A DNA stretch of 64,000 bases from Entoloma clypeatum. Its lineage: Eukaryota > Basidiomycota > Agaricomycetes > Agaricales > Entolomataceae. Below, in pieces: positions 27,036 through 37,916 of this stretch. The number at the start of each line of letters is the position of its first letter. The stretch's first letter is position 1. Made by a program: the position numbers and the translations under genes. The notes below the pieces were generated by a model. The model saw only the letters and a program-made list of their open reading frames with translations, did not search any database and was not told where the DNA came from. The stretch lies in contig OY751488.1 in assembly GCA_963565915.1 (NCBI GenBank), forward strand, positions 2,356,001-2,420,000. Reading direction: 5' to 3'.

Positions 27036-28336
27036 TTACAATTTCCCCTTGTCTTGACCTTGGAAGTCCTCTCCGAAGACAGTAGCAAACGCCTTCCCGA
27101 TTTCTGGAATCATGTCCTCTGTAACGACACTACGTCCTTCTTTGAAGAAGGCCCGGCGACTGGCGGTGCGTGTCACCATGCTCCCACCTACGGCGGCTAG
27201 TAATGGCACCCGGGAGATAGGGATCTGGTTGGTTTCGTGACTTTTCCCCATTGGTCAGCTTTCATACATGAGGAGAGAAAATAAACACACCCGAACGCGC
27301 CATCTTCATAGCACTTGCCCCATGCAAGGAATGCCCCAACGCAGCCACTTAGAATGTCCCCTTGTCCCCCACACCTCTTCAAGCCGCCCTCGATATCGAC
27401 TTCGATGGTTTCGACCGTCTTCTCTCTGCCTCCGTCCGTGCAATCTAGCTTGCTCTCTTCGAGATTGGCCGCCCCTCCTGTGGCATCCACGGCAATGACA
27501 TCCTTCAGACCTTTCTGGAGAACTGCGACACCTCCAAGAGCCTGCGACACCAAACCCGCGTGTTTCTCGGGGGGCGCTGCCCTATCTATACCGATCTGCT
27601 CCCTCAGACGTTTGAATTCCACAACGTTTGGGGTGATGACGGCGCGACGGTAGCCTTTAATCGTCGACAAGTCGTTTCCAGCCATCCAAAGGGCATCTGC
27701 GTCCAGCACGACGAACATCCCCTTTGACTGGGCCAATCTCAGAGCAAGTTTAGCGAAGGACTCCATGTAGGGCTCACGACCTAGTCCGGGACCGATGACG
27801 AGGACATGCAAGCGGGATAACAGAGATTCGAGGGTGGGCTTGACCTGTTCCGGGGTTCTGTAGCGAATCCTCAGAGAAGACATGGCAGCACAAGGTCATC
27901 TCCGCGTACAGTTCTTCGCGCAGGATGGGATGCACGATGAGATCTGGAGAATAAGACTTGATAGCGCTTGCAGCAGTTGGACAGCATATGACATGAGATA
28001 GATCGGCTCCCTATCATTTTGGGTATGGGAGGTGTATCGTCATGCAAGAGTTTGAGAGTCGACGTACAAGTCTTAGAGCGGATATCGCAGCAAAATACGG
28101 CGCACCCGTGTAACTGGCCAGTATCGTTCACCACCCCCGGCACCATGGGCTGACTAGAACTCACTCAAGAGCACCTCCAAGTACACCCACGCGACCTGAA
28201 GACCAGAGTCTCAGTGCTTCTGTTTTTTACGAGTAGAGACGTTTTGGGATGAACCGGATTGTCCTTTGTGTAGAGTACCATTGAGCGGAGGAATTAGTTG
28301 CTTCAATTGCTCGAGAAAGTGACGAGGGATGGTCAT
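27036..28336 (-). CDS. NAXD: ATP-dependent (S)-NAD(P)H-hydrate dehydratase
   Basis: Six exons (28255-28336, 28165-28195, 28068-28113, 27910-28010, 27291-27869, 27036-27240) make 347 residues. This repair enzyme dehydrates damaged NADHX/NADPHX with ATP. Motifs of the YjeF C-terminal/ribokinase-like fold are visible: [70 protein letters not shown] and the active-site block [20 protein letters not shown]. The fourth intron sits between REEL and [10 protein letters not shown] and is only 40 bp. There is no separate epimerase domain, as is usual in fungi. Confidence 0.94.
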
Positions 28337-29135
28337 TGTGGTGGATGGAAGTGTGTATTTTGGCAACACTACTATTGACCTCCACACACAAGCCCAGCAC
28401 CTAAGACCAGCAAGGCACTTGTTCCGCAATAACTAATCTCTGCCACTTATCCACTTCCAGGCAAGTGTTTCTGCTTGAATGTATACTCATCCTTCCCCCC
28501 TGGTTGATACCGAGGACCGAAGTATTGATGGCCACTTGTAGTCGCCGACGGAATGGTTATTTTTGCAACTTCGGGAGAGGGATCCATCTCGTTGTCTCAA
28601 ACGACGTACGCCATCTTTTTTGTATAGACTTCAACACAAATAAGCATCTCATTCAAATGCCATTTTATCCGGATACTCTGGAGCGTTCAAGCTTCCAGAG
28701 CAGAGGAGAGGGAAACATTCGGGACTTAAAGTAACCACATATTCCCCGGGCGTCTCGCGTGGGCCACAATAACAAGCTGTTTCCTGGCAAGAGTTCGAGT
28801 CTGCAATTTGGATCCCTTTCACAGTCGTTGAAAGGTATATAGGTCCTGCCGTCGAGGATGAACTTGAATGACCGCTCCCGATTCAACTTCAGCAGAGTCA
28901 TGTCCCAATCCATCCCTCAATGGTCCACGCGGCGTCCTTTGTTCAAAGGCGATTTCATGTGGACACTGGAAACAAAGGCCATACAACCACTTAGCGACGT
29001 TGGGCCTCACATTACTATCTATATCCGGCCCTCCATTGTCAATATGACCATGCACTGAACTATTTAAACTTCAAGAGCTAGTGTTTCCTGACGGGCGTCC
29101 AGGTACCGCCCCTCAGCTTTTTTTTTTCTTTCATC
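28337..29135. other. Intergenic region with a doubtful minus-strand ORF
   Basis: Between the dehydratase and the GH16 gene. On the minus strand at about 28665-28913 an ORF reads SFKFILDGRTYIPFND and LELLPGNSLLLWPTRD, which looks more like protein than the surrounding frames. It has no clear start or partner exons and I cannot name it. The rest shows nothing recognisable. Confidence 0.3.
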
Positions 29136-30420
29136 ATGATTTTTCCAACTACGATCCTTCTTTCTTCTCTTTATCTTGGAACTGTGGCAGGCCACATTCG
29201 AGCAGGCTCTGATAGGTCCCGGGGACATTCTCGATTGGCACGACTCCACAGCGTCATCCAGCCCCGGAAAACCTTCAAACTTGTCGATATGTATCAAGGG
29301 AATAGTTTCTTGAAGTGCGTCCTACCGTCAATCGCTGATATTAAAACTACTTATACCCTTACTCTGTTCGCACAGTGAGTGGGAATTTTTCACAGGGCAA
29401 GATCCCACTCATGGAAGCGTAGCGTTTCAAAGCAAGAGTGACGCGATATCTAAAGGATTGGCCATTGTACAGGCTGATGGCACCGCCGTCCTGGCCGTGG
29501 ATGATAAGACCGTGTTACCTGTCGGCACTCCACGCGATTCGTGAGTTTTCCTTGACGATGAATTGATGTACTTGAATGAACCCCTTCAGTGTCAGAATAA
29601 GCACCAAGAAAACATATACTGGTGGCTTATTCATCGCCGATTTCTTTGCCATGCCCCACGGATGCAGCGTTTGGCCTGCCTACTGGTTGGTCGCATTTGA
29701 TCATGATGCCACATCAAGCGCATAGTAACCTCTGAATCTGTATGTAGGTCTGTTGGCCCCAACTGGCCAACCGGAGGTAGGTCACCTCCCCCCCCCACAC
29801 CGAAATTCGCTGACATCATGGGCCAGGGGAGATTGATGTCCTTGAAGGCGTTCACAATCAAAACACCAATGTATATTCCCTCCACTCGAGTGCGGGCTGC
29901 ACCCTTTCGACTGACAACTTCAAAGTCACTGCCAAGGTGCTCAATACTCAGTGTGCTAGCGGCAACGGCCAAAACGCTGGTTGCAATTTCGTGGATGCGA
30001 GCACGTCATCATATGGCAAAGGCTTCAATCTGATCGGGGGTGGTGTCTACGCTCACTTGTGGGATGATTCTGGCATTAAGATATGGCACTTTGCGCGAAA
30101 CGCCATTCCGAACGACATCGCTGCCAAGCAACCAGATCCTTCGTCCTGGGGAACTCCAGCTGCGTTCTGGTCCTCGGCATCATGCGATTTCGCTACGCAT
30201 TTTCAGGATCATAGCTTGGTGTTGGATATTACGCTCTGTGGGGATTTGGGAAACCCGACCTTTTCTAGTGCGGGATGTAATGGGACCTGTGCTGGGGCCG
30301 TGGCTGATCCTACAAACTTCAAATGTGAGGGATTGGTTCTGGAAGATGCATTTCTGATCATAACAATACCTTCATCCAGTTGCGAAATTCGAAATGAACT
30401 ACATTGCTGTCTATCAGTAG
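29136..30420 (+). CDS. Secreted GH16 family endo-beta-glucanase
   Basis: Six exons (29136-29314, 29376-29540, 29590-29685, 29748-29776, 29827-30324, 30380-30420) give 335 residues. The start MIFPTTILLSSLYLGTVAG is a signal peptide, so the protein is secreted. GH16 landmarks are YQGNSFLNEWEFFTGQDPTHG, GGLFIADFFAMPHGCSVWPAYW, and the catalytic motif GEIDVLEGVH (E-x-D-x-x-E). Six or more cysteines in the C-terminal half suggest disulphides. Family members act on beta-1,3(4)-glucans or beta-1,3/1,6-glucan, consistent with cell-wall remodelling or plant-wall degradation. The exact specificity cannot be told. One intron (29777-29826) contains a run of nine or so cytosines. Confidence 0.93.
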
Positions 30421-30853
30421 TTTCCACCATGCTCAGCTTCCGAGCTTTCATCAACGATTTATAATGATTTTTCTTTTCGAGGGATGGGGGGATGCATACT
30501 AGGCCACATAATATACTGACTGTGTTTAATTTCTCATTCTGAATAAAATTGTACATGTAATTCCTCTCGTGATGTTACAGGATGTTACTCAGTCATTTGT
30601 TTGATGACTGCAAGTCATATTTCAAATGTGACGAAAATTGGACATATAAGCTAACTGCAGTCCTTGAACATGGTGACAATAGTACCAGCTGGCCCTATAA
30701 CCTCCGGGATGTAGTGCTTAAATTTGTTTACCTGGTGCGCCTCTCGAACGAGCGAGGGATACATAAAGTAATAAAAATGAAAATATTTACTTAACTGAGC
30801 GGGGATTGCCGAAGACCCGCTTGATTGATCCTCTTCCCGGTTCCGCTATCATC
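30421..30853. other. Intergenic region
   Basis: AT-rich interval between the GH16 stop and the Zn2Cys6-array gene. Likely GH16 3' UTR and promoter of the next gene. Nothing else seen. Confidence 0.4.
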
Positions 30854-32336
30854 ATGAATTCCGACCTGCGACCGGTTTCCGACAGCACCTCATCGGGTTG
30901 GCCAAGAAGAGCATCACGAGTACGCAATATTCTCCATCTTGCTCACTTCCAACAGATCTGATTCAATTACAGGCATGCGCGAGCTGCAGGTTCAGTCGTT
31001 TCTCTCAAGAGTTTCACCAACCATTTTGCTAATATGTCCCTCGAAGGCGCGATAAAACCCGATGCGATGGCGCGAGGTGTGACATTCAAAGTCAAGCCGA
31101 GAGATATACTCACCATAATGTGTTTAAATAGGCCGTGTGCAGGTTGCACTAAGAAAGGATTTGCGGATCAATGTGTAGATGGTTGTGATCCTTGTCGGCG
31201 CGCGCGCGTCCGCTGTGAGGACGGTAAACCATGCCAGAGATGCAGAGAAATGCAACTCGAATGTACGGAAGAAGTTATGGCAGTCAGCACTCGGCAAGAA
31301 CAGCATCCTGTGTCTCCGCGGCCATCGCGATCCAATCCTACTGAGCGCGCAAAACTGGCATGTACAAATTGTCGCAGAGATAACAAGAAGGTGGGTGAGA
31401 GCCTCTAGATCATTTCCTCAGATCTCAAGAAGTGCCAGTGCGACGACCAACGACCCTGCGGGCGCTGTGTCGCTCGCTCTGAGGAATGTGTACACGTTGG
31501 ACGCGGTCCCAAGCTTGTCAAATTACGGTGCGAAGGATGCAGGCAGGATGGAAAACGCTGTGAAGACGCGCGGCCTTGCATGTTCTGTGTGGAGAGCAAT
31601 CGAGAATGTGTCACGCAACCGCGAAAGGGCAGGGGCCATGGAACGCGCGTGAAGGCGGTACGTGACTAGCTGCTTTTCTCAGACTCCAAGGATCCGAATA
31701 ACGTTCTGTCTGATAGGCATGTATGACATGCAGGAAAGTATTTATCGGTTTCTTTTCTTCTCAAACTGAATGTCACCATCAACAGACGGGACAAGATACG
31801 ATGTGATGGTGTCAGGTATTGGCCTGATGCCATTCCCCTAGATTGATTATTGACTCATTGACCACTCAGGCCGTGCGCTTCTTGTGTCCGGAAGGGAGTA
31901 GAATGTATTGATCGGGCTTGCAAGGCATGTGCTAGGGAGGGTCTGGCGGCGGAATGCACACATCGAAAAGCTCAAGGTGCGGACTATGGAGGTGAGTCGA
32001 ATCCTAGGCCGGGTTATATCAATCCGACCGCTATCAGAGGGTGATGTAAATGCGACCCAAAACAACTCTCAAGTTCCAACGATGCCTGACAACCATTATC
32101 CGCAAGGTGCTCTGGTACTGCCACCGATCTCGCTGCCACCAGCGCACTCGATGTACGACCCAGGCCATCCTCACTTTTTTTACCCCCAGAATATGATGGG
32201 TCCAGGTCAACCACCGCCGCCAATGATGCAAGCATACATGCAACAAGAGCAGCGAGCTGCATATTATCCCATCATTGATCCTAATATCGACGCTGTATCT
32301 CGGGCGGGTGGTAGTGCGACCCAAGTCAGACCATAG
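30854..32336 (+). CDS. Protein with five tandem Zn2Cys6-type clusters, 352 aa
   Basis: Nine exons (30854-30919, 30973-30989, 31047-31076, 31132-31390, 31439-31657, 31717-31733, 31786-31815, 31870-31991, 32038-32336) close to 352 residues. Five modules fit C-x2-C-x6-C-x5-C-x2-C-x6/8-C: they start ACASCRRDKTRC, CDPCRRARVRC, CTNCRRDNKKC, CEGCRQDGKRC and CMTCRRDKIRC, and a half module CKACAREGLAAEC follows. The C-terminus is Pro/Met/Gln-rich. A normal fungal Zn2Cys6 regulator has one such cluster and a large middle homology region, which is absent here. Nuclear DNA binding is inferred. The frame requires the intron after exon 6 to use a non-canonical GA donor; see findings. Confidence 0.82.
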
Positions 32337-32690
32337 TTGGGACGAGGTGCTAGTGCTCAGTAGTCGCCATGTAATGTGTTTGCAGTGATTTGTACTCCGT
32401 CGCGTCCTGGCCCAAACGATAAATGTCAAAATCTCTGAACTGATACTAACTTGCAGACCATGCACCAGTCTTCTTCTTCCCCAGGACGGTATGCTCTACG
32501 CTACCAGCCAATATCCCTGATCTTCTCATTTCGTCAAGGCCATCTGTCAAATTCACATACCTCGATAGGCAAAAGGTACCCCGAGCCGCATTGTCCATTG
32601 TCTTTCTATTTCTCATTGTCGACATCAGAGAAAGACGGAAGCGGCCGAGTATGTACAAACGTATTGACTCGTCAATCTTCGCGTCTAGTA

Positions 32691-34403
32691 ATGAGACACC
32701 ACAGTGATCACTCGCCCTCTAATTCGGCCACCCAGAGCAAGGAGACTCTTGTCTCATCCAAGAAGAAGTCGAGCATCACGGCAGAAAAGGTGGTTGAGGT
32801 TTCATATGGTCGCGTCAGGAAATTCATGCTCTCACCAGGTCAGGGGAGGGACGATTCAGGTCGAGACCAGGTGCGTCGCGCAATATTCATACCATTTCTG
32901 ATCTTTACACAAATTTCTTCAGTTCGAACATTCCTGCCTCTAAACGCGCGCGACGCAATTCGGATGCTTCGACGAGGAGCGCAACCTCCACAAAGAAGGC
33001 CTCACACCGTTTATCATCCCTCATACCTCAAAACAAGGCTGCGAAACAAGCCCCGGCATCACCCACGACACCCGAAAGAAAGCCACCCTCGGTTGCCAGC
33101 GCGAGCAGCATGAAGCCGCCATCCTCACGGTTCGTCCGGTCTGATTGCCCCTAGACACAGGCTGATATTTGCTCTACAGGCGTCTGGGTACCCCAGACTC
33201 TGAAATGGACGATAACGTGTCCATTTCCGAATCCACAATCAGCGTCAAGGCGAAAAGGCGTCTTGAGCCGCAACGGATCCAATATTTTAAAAATCAACCA
33301 TTTTGCGGGAAGTTGGAGCCTCATGAAGCGGAATGTACGAAATGCGGTAAAGCTGTCAAGCTGGGCCGTGCCCAGACATACGCGGTGCGTCCTTGGGAAC
33401 GTCACAGGCGTCGCTGTGATCTTGTCCTTGCCCCTTCACCTTCGTTCGTGCTGTTCGCTTCAGATTTCATCACACTGTTCGCCTGACTTTTTGTACAGGA
33501 TTATCGCATCAGGAAGATATACAGGCAAAGAGGAGGATAGTGATGGAAACATGGCAGATGAAGGCTCACAAAGCTCAATCCGTCTTTTGGTCGAAGAGAG
33601 GAAAGCACTTCTAGAATCTGACCCATATGTGCTGAAGTTCCAGTGGGATGAAGTCACTTGTCGCAACTGCAACGCTACAGTAAAGCTATCTTCTCTCCAA
33701 GAGTACAAGCTATACAACTGGCAAAATCATCGCACGACCTGCGGCGGGGGATTGTATGTCATTATCCTATACTGTGAGAGCGCATCTGATGAATGCTTAT
33801 TCAAAGACCAAGCAACCGCGTTGAAACTGCTGCTCGGAAACTAAGGATAGTCAACGACTTACAGGCTGAGTCTTTCGGGACTCGCCACGTCGTCTGCAAT
33901 GTCTGCAAGAAGACGGTGATATTAAGTGGTGATGAGGATTACAACCTGAGTCCTTGGGAAGCACACAAGTCGGCCTGTTCTCGGTCAGTACTCGCAAGTG
34001 GATTTGAATGACAACCTGAATTGACCTTGCTCAAAGACCGGAAAAGACCCAAACGAACCAAGAAGCTTTAATGGAAGCAGATTTGGAAACTTCTGCGATT
34101 TCGACAATACCATTTCCCGTTCGATCACCCCCTTCAATTGCCTCGACGACCACAGAAAATACCCTTATTGCACCAGATAACCTAAGACGAGGCGACTCTT
34201 TGGATATTCATTGCATCAAGCGCACCCGCGAAGATGATGACGTCGATACGTCTCCGGACGACCCTGACGTCCGTCCTTTGAACCGTCCACGTACTGACGA
34301 GTCCGAAGATGCTGCCAAAGAAGACCCCAGTGCGATGGGTTGGGTGACGCTGCCGTTCCGAGCGTTTGTTAGAGGATTTCGCGAGAGTCTGAAGCGTGCG
34401 TAG
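32691..34403 (+). CDS. Protein with three C-x2-C-x16-W-x2-H-x3-C modules (5' end unresolved)
   Basis: Well supported exons are 32923-33129, 33180-33423, 33533-33753, 33807-33983 and 34037-34403; an upstream exon from about 32691 is likely but its junction is not solved. Three repeats occur: CTKCGKAVKL...WERHRRRC, CRNCNATVKL...WQNHRTTC and CNVCKKTVIL...WEAHKSAC, each with identical spacing and a conserved [VI]-x-LS and Tyr. The geometry is that of a C2HC zinc knuckle, close to the loose BED-finger formula. The N-terminus is basic and Ser-rich (SKRARRNSDAST), and the C-terminus ends GWVTLPFRAFVRGFRESLKRA. Function unknown; nucleic-acid binding is a guess. The acceptor at 33532 is chosen only to hold frame. 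Confidence 0.68.
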
Positions 34404-34675
34404 TATGTCTACTTTCTTGGTTATATCTTGTAGGTAAATATAGTTTATCGTCGCGCGTATGTCGGACATTGCCGCACGGAAACCGCAATGTGCAATCCCG
34501 GGGCCACGCTGTTTGCGACTCTCAACGATTTGCTCTTAGGTTTTGGGAGGGTTCCAAAAGGCAAGCCCGCCCAACGACAGGCCTGCAACCTTCCGCTAAG
34601 ATCCCTCTCGTTGTTATTAGCGCTCCCAATGCATTCTTCATCCTCCATGTCAGTGGCTTCGCCAATAATTACTAC

Positions 34676-35965
34676 ATGCCTCAATCTCCCCCAAGCAGTA
34701 CCAACGATGACAGTTACAAGGATCCTATGTCATCCCCCCCCTCGTTAGTCATTTCATTTCAATCAACAGGCCGTTCTTCCCCGCTTCACTGAACGCAACC
34801 TCAAAAAGCCTGACAGAAGTGGCTCACACTGCAGCTCAGAAAGCCCGGGAAAAGCAACTCAGAGACGACCCGATGGCAGTCGTTCTGGGTCCTCTTCACG
34901 TCCTTTGTAAACGCTGCAACGCGCGCATTAAGCTTTCTGCGAAGAGCTCGTACGATACCTGGCATTGGCGCACCCATAGATCGAGGTGCTTGAAGCGGCG
35001 CCAACCCAGTTCACCAGGGATACCGCAATCGCCGAAGAGCGTACGTATACTGATCTCAGAGGGAGGACTCTGTTTAGTCCTGACATCTAACGTGTCTCCA
35101 GGCCCCTGTTACGAGTCGTGTCAGGCGATCTCCAAGGCACAAGAAATCCGAAGCGTCATCGGACGAGCCTGAGCGACATGAAGCTTTGCGCACGAATCGA
35201 GTCCCTGTCGTTAAAGGCGAACCAAACAGGGGAAGGAAGGGAAAGCGGAAAATGTTGGATGCAGGAGGTTCTTCAGAAGCAGAGATAGCCCCCACTCAAT
35301 CCACGTCTCGGCCGACCATACGAATTCCAGCAGTGCAGCGGAAGGCTGGAGAGCAGTCAACGGAAGTTAAGCGAGAGAACTTGTTTGCGAGGTTTAGCAA
35401 GGCAAATGGTTACGGCTTGTTGCCACCATTGATAAGCCGTGAACCGAAGATACTTTCAACGGCGGAAGAGGGAGCCGGGAGGGAATCAGATGCGGGGCTG
35501 GGATCGTCCACCCAGCCAGTGTCTCAGCCGACCATACAAATTCCAACGGTGCAGCAAAAGGCTGGAGAGCAGTCGACGGAAGTTAAGCGAGAGGACTTGT
35601 CTGAGAGGTTTAGCAAGGCAAGGGGTTACGGCCCGTTGCCACCGATGAACTATGACCGGATACTTTCAACGACGGAAGAGGGGGCCGGGAGGGAATCAGA
35701 GAAAGATGCAGGGCTGGGATCATCCACCCAGCCAACATCTCCCCCTCGCCTCACTGAGGCAGTATTCGACGAGTATCTTATCCGCTCGAATCGCATGACG
35801 CGTCTGACCTTCCATGACCCCGACGCTTCCTCAAATTGGCGGGATTGGAGCTGGTCGCAGCTGCTTCTCCCTCAATTCGTCGAGTCTGTTTGCGATGACG
35901 ATTACGACAGTGACCTGTATTCGACCCCGATGTCGGTTCCTGCTTTTGCCTCGCCGTCCTTCTAA
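34676..35965 (+). CDS. Paralogous protein with one C-x2-C-x16-W-x2-H-x3-C module, 387 aa
   Basis: Modelled as three exons (34676-34743, 34809-35040, 35102-35965). One module, CKRCNARIKLSAKSSY...WRTHRSRC, has exactly the spacing found three times in the gene just upstream, on the same strand. It is preceded by a helix-like KAREKQLRDDPMAVVLGPLH segment. Downstream comes a basic linker (GRKGKRKMLDAGG) and a two-copy internal repeat of about 72 residues. The last 70 residues are acidic and aromatic (SNWRDWSWSQLLLPQFVE). No known family. The first exon is tentative: the nearest acceptor would give a 26-bp intron, so the next one (65-bp intron with a CTGAAC branch site) was used. Confidence 0.65.
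35306..35740 (+). repeat. Two-copy direct repeat, period about 216 bp, coding
   Basis: Two copies begin at TCTCGGCCGACCATA (35306) and TCTCAGCCGACCATA (35522) and run about 216 bp each. At protein level both contain QxKAGEQSTEVKRE, RFSKAxGYGxLPP and EEGAGRES. The copies differ by scattered substitutions and small in-frame indels, so the duplication is old enough to have diverged but remains in frame. Confidence 0.85.
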
Positions 35966-36228
35966 TTTCTCTCGTAATCTTCTCGTCAGCTCTGTTGTCG
36001 CTATCGCATGCTCTCGGCCGCTACGTGAAGCAATCAAACTGGTCATGTATTATATCATTGTACATAACCCAATCACCATTGTATTTAAAAGATTTTGCTA
36101 CTTGTAGTACTTCTCACTATGATAGTTGCGACACCCATAATATCGTAATCGCATAGTACACATTTCCCTATTGTTGGTCAAATGCAGCCATATTGTCAAA
36201 CATTGATCACAGTTCTTCTATTGGCTGT

Positions 36229-37916
36229 CTAGAGGCGGGGATCGACGATTCCTCCCTGCAGGATATTCATGATGACAGGATCTTCGGCCGCTCTCGATCC
36301 ACTGGATAGAATGAAAAATTCAGATGAAAGAAAGTGAATGAAACCAATGGACGTAGACTTGGACGCACATAACCAATCTGGCCACCTCAGACATCATAGT
36401 TCCGCTTGCCATATCAATTTTTTCCACAGCAGGATAACTGTCCGCACGCGATGGGCCCACATTTAACAACATGACTGACTTGTTCAGCTCCAAGGCGTGC
36501 TTGAGTAGCCTGCCAGTAATCGCCGCTTTTCATTCCCTGCCTGGTCTAGGGGGATCCCGGGAAGAACGTACCGAAAAGCAGAATACGTTGCTAGGGTTGT
36601 CCCGATTATGAGGAGTCTATCACAGGCCTCTATGCTTTGAAATCTTGGATATAGCAACGGCCTCGGATCAGTCAGACGTTGAAGATTAAGGGACTCACGA
36701 CTGGTCTTTGATATGTTTTGGAATGGATTCGCCGAAGAATATCACTTCTGGCTTATGCTGTAACGGTGTGCAATGAGGGGCTCAAGTATTGGGATGGGAA
36801 GGGGTATATTCACGACATTGTTTCGACGATTATTTGCTAGACAGGATGGGCAGTAGGGAACAACAAAATCTTGATAAGAAACCCCAAGATGTTCAATCGC
36901 AACCTGGACGTGTCAGGAATTGAGTCACCACAGCGAAGAGGGCTAAATAAAAAAAGTCGGCACTTACATCACCGTCTGGGTTCGTCCTGAGTGGTGTGGA
37001 TGTTTGTTGCATTTCGTCGACGAACTCTTTCCAGTTTGGATTAGCCGTAGTAATGCAAGCCTGGAACGATTCTCGGTCCACGGTGTGTCCGAATTTACAA
37101 TGCACTCGCTAGGTTTGAGGAAATGTTAGCGGATCGAGGCGGTTATACAGGATTCAGGCGCGAACATGCAAGGTTCCGTGAAGCTCTAAGATGGCACCTT
37201 TCAGTCGCGCGGAATCCCAGTGCTGGCTTGACGCATGGCGCAGAGCTTTTTGGTGCAGACCGTCGACATTCTGACCAAGTCGGATTTAAGCGCGACATGT
37301 CAAAGCATGCTTAAAGGCGTTTACTTGGGTGATTATATGACGAATGCTGGATGTGTGTTGCAAAGCGGCCAAGGCAAAGTGGGTGGTGTTTGGGAGAGCA
37401 TCCCGAACGGGCGGGTACCCCAGATACGATCTCAGCCTGCAGAACACGACTTAACGAGGACATGTTTGTTGTTGGAAAAACTGACCAGTAGCGTTGTCTG
37501 AGTAAAGGTCATGAGGCGCGTTGTAGATCTTCAAGTATATTCTACAGACCTGAAGAGATGGCCTTTCTCAGTTTCATCTGTGAGCTCGTGGTAGAATATC
37601 GGCCTTGAAGCAACCTATGTTCAAAGAGAAGAGAACCGAAGTCGAATGAACTTTACCTGTAGCTTGGGTTCATGTATCTTCCATCAGGACCTCGATAGGC
37701 TCGAATGCCTGAATCGACGCTCACGCCAGCGCCTGTCAGGACTGTGACATTGCCTTTGGCCAAGAATTCTGCTAATCGGTAGGTGGCCTCTGAGGGTGGT
37801 ATACGCCTTGCGGACGGGGATAGACTAGGGGTGCACGGCAAGCCTGGGACAGAGATCCGCATGTGACCGTCGGGAGGAAAGTATGCCGAGCGAGTGCTCT
37901 CGTCAACTACCACCAT
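36229..37916 (-). CDS. Sirtuin (NAD-dependent protein deacylase), SIRT4-like
   Basis: Eleven exons join to 371 residues: 37657-37916, 37550-37603, 37486-37497, 37325-37436, 37166-37270, 36968-37108, 36817-36903, 36699-36757, 36572-36643, 36369-36509, 36229-36301. NAD-binding GAGVSVDSGIRAYRG, the TQNVDGLH motif, LELHGTLH with the catalytic histidine, KPEVIFFGESI and LLIIGTTLATYSAF are present, ending VIGSRAAEDPVIMNIL. The zinc site has a second pair CPSC, but the first pair reads C-x2-G-H (HCKFGH) instead of C-x2-C. The third exon is only 12 nt. The start ATG interleaves with that of PEX7; Met19 is an alternative start. Mitochondrial location is likely for this class but unproven. Confidence 0.92.

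Noticed and set aside
36369..36509. Possible frameshift in the sirtuin near LELNKSVMLLNVG
   Set aside because: It came from miscounting an A-run; with the sequence as given, the exon is 141 nt and the whole model closes in frame.
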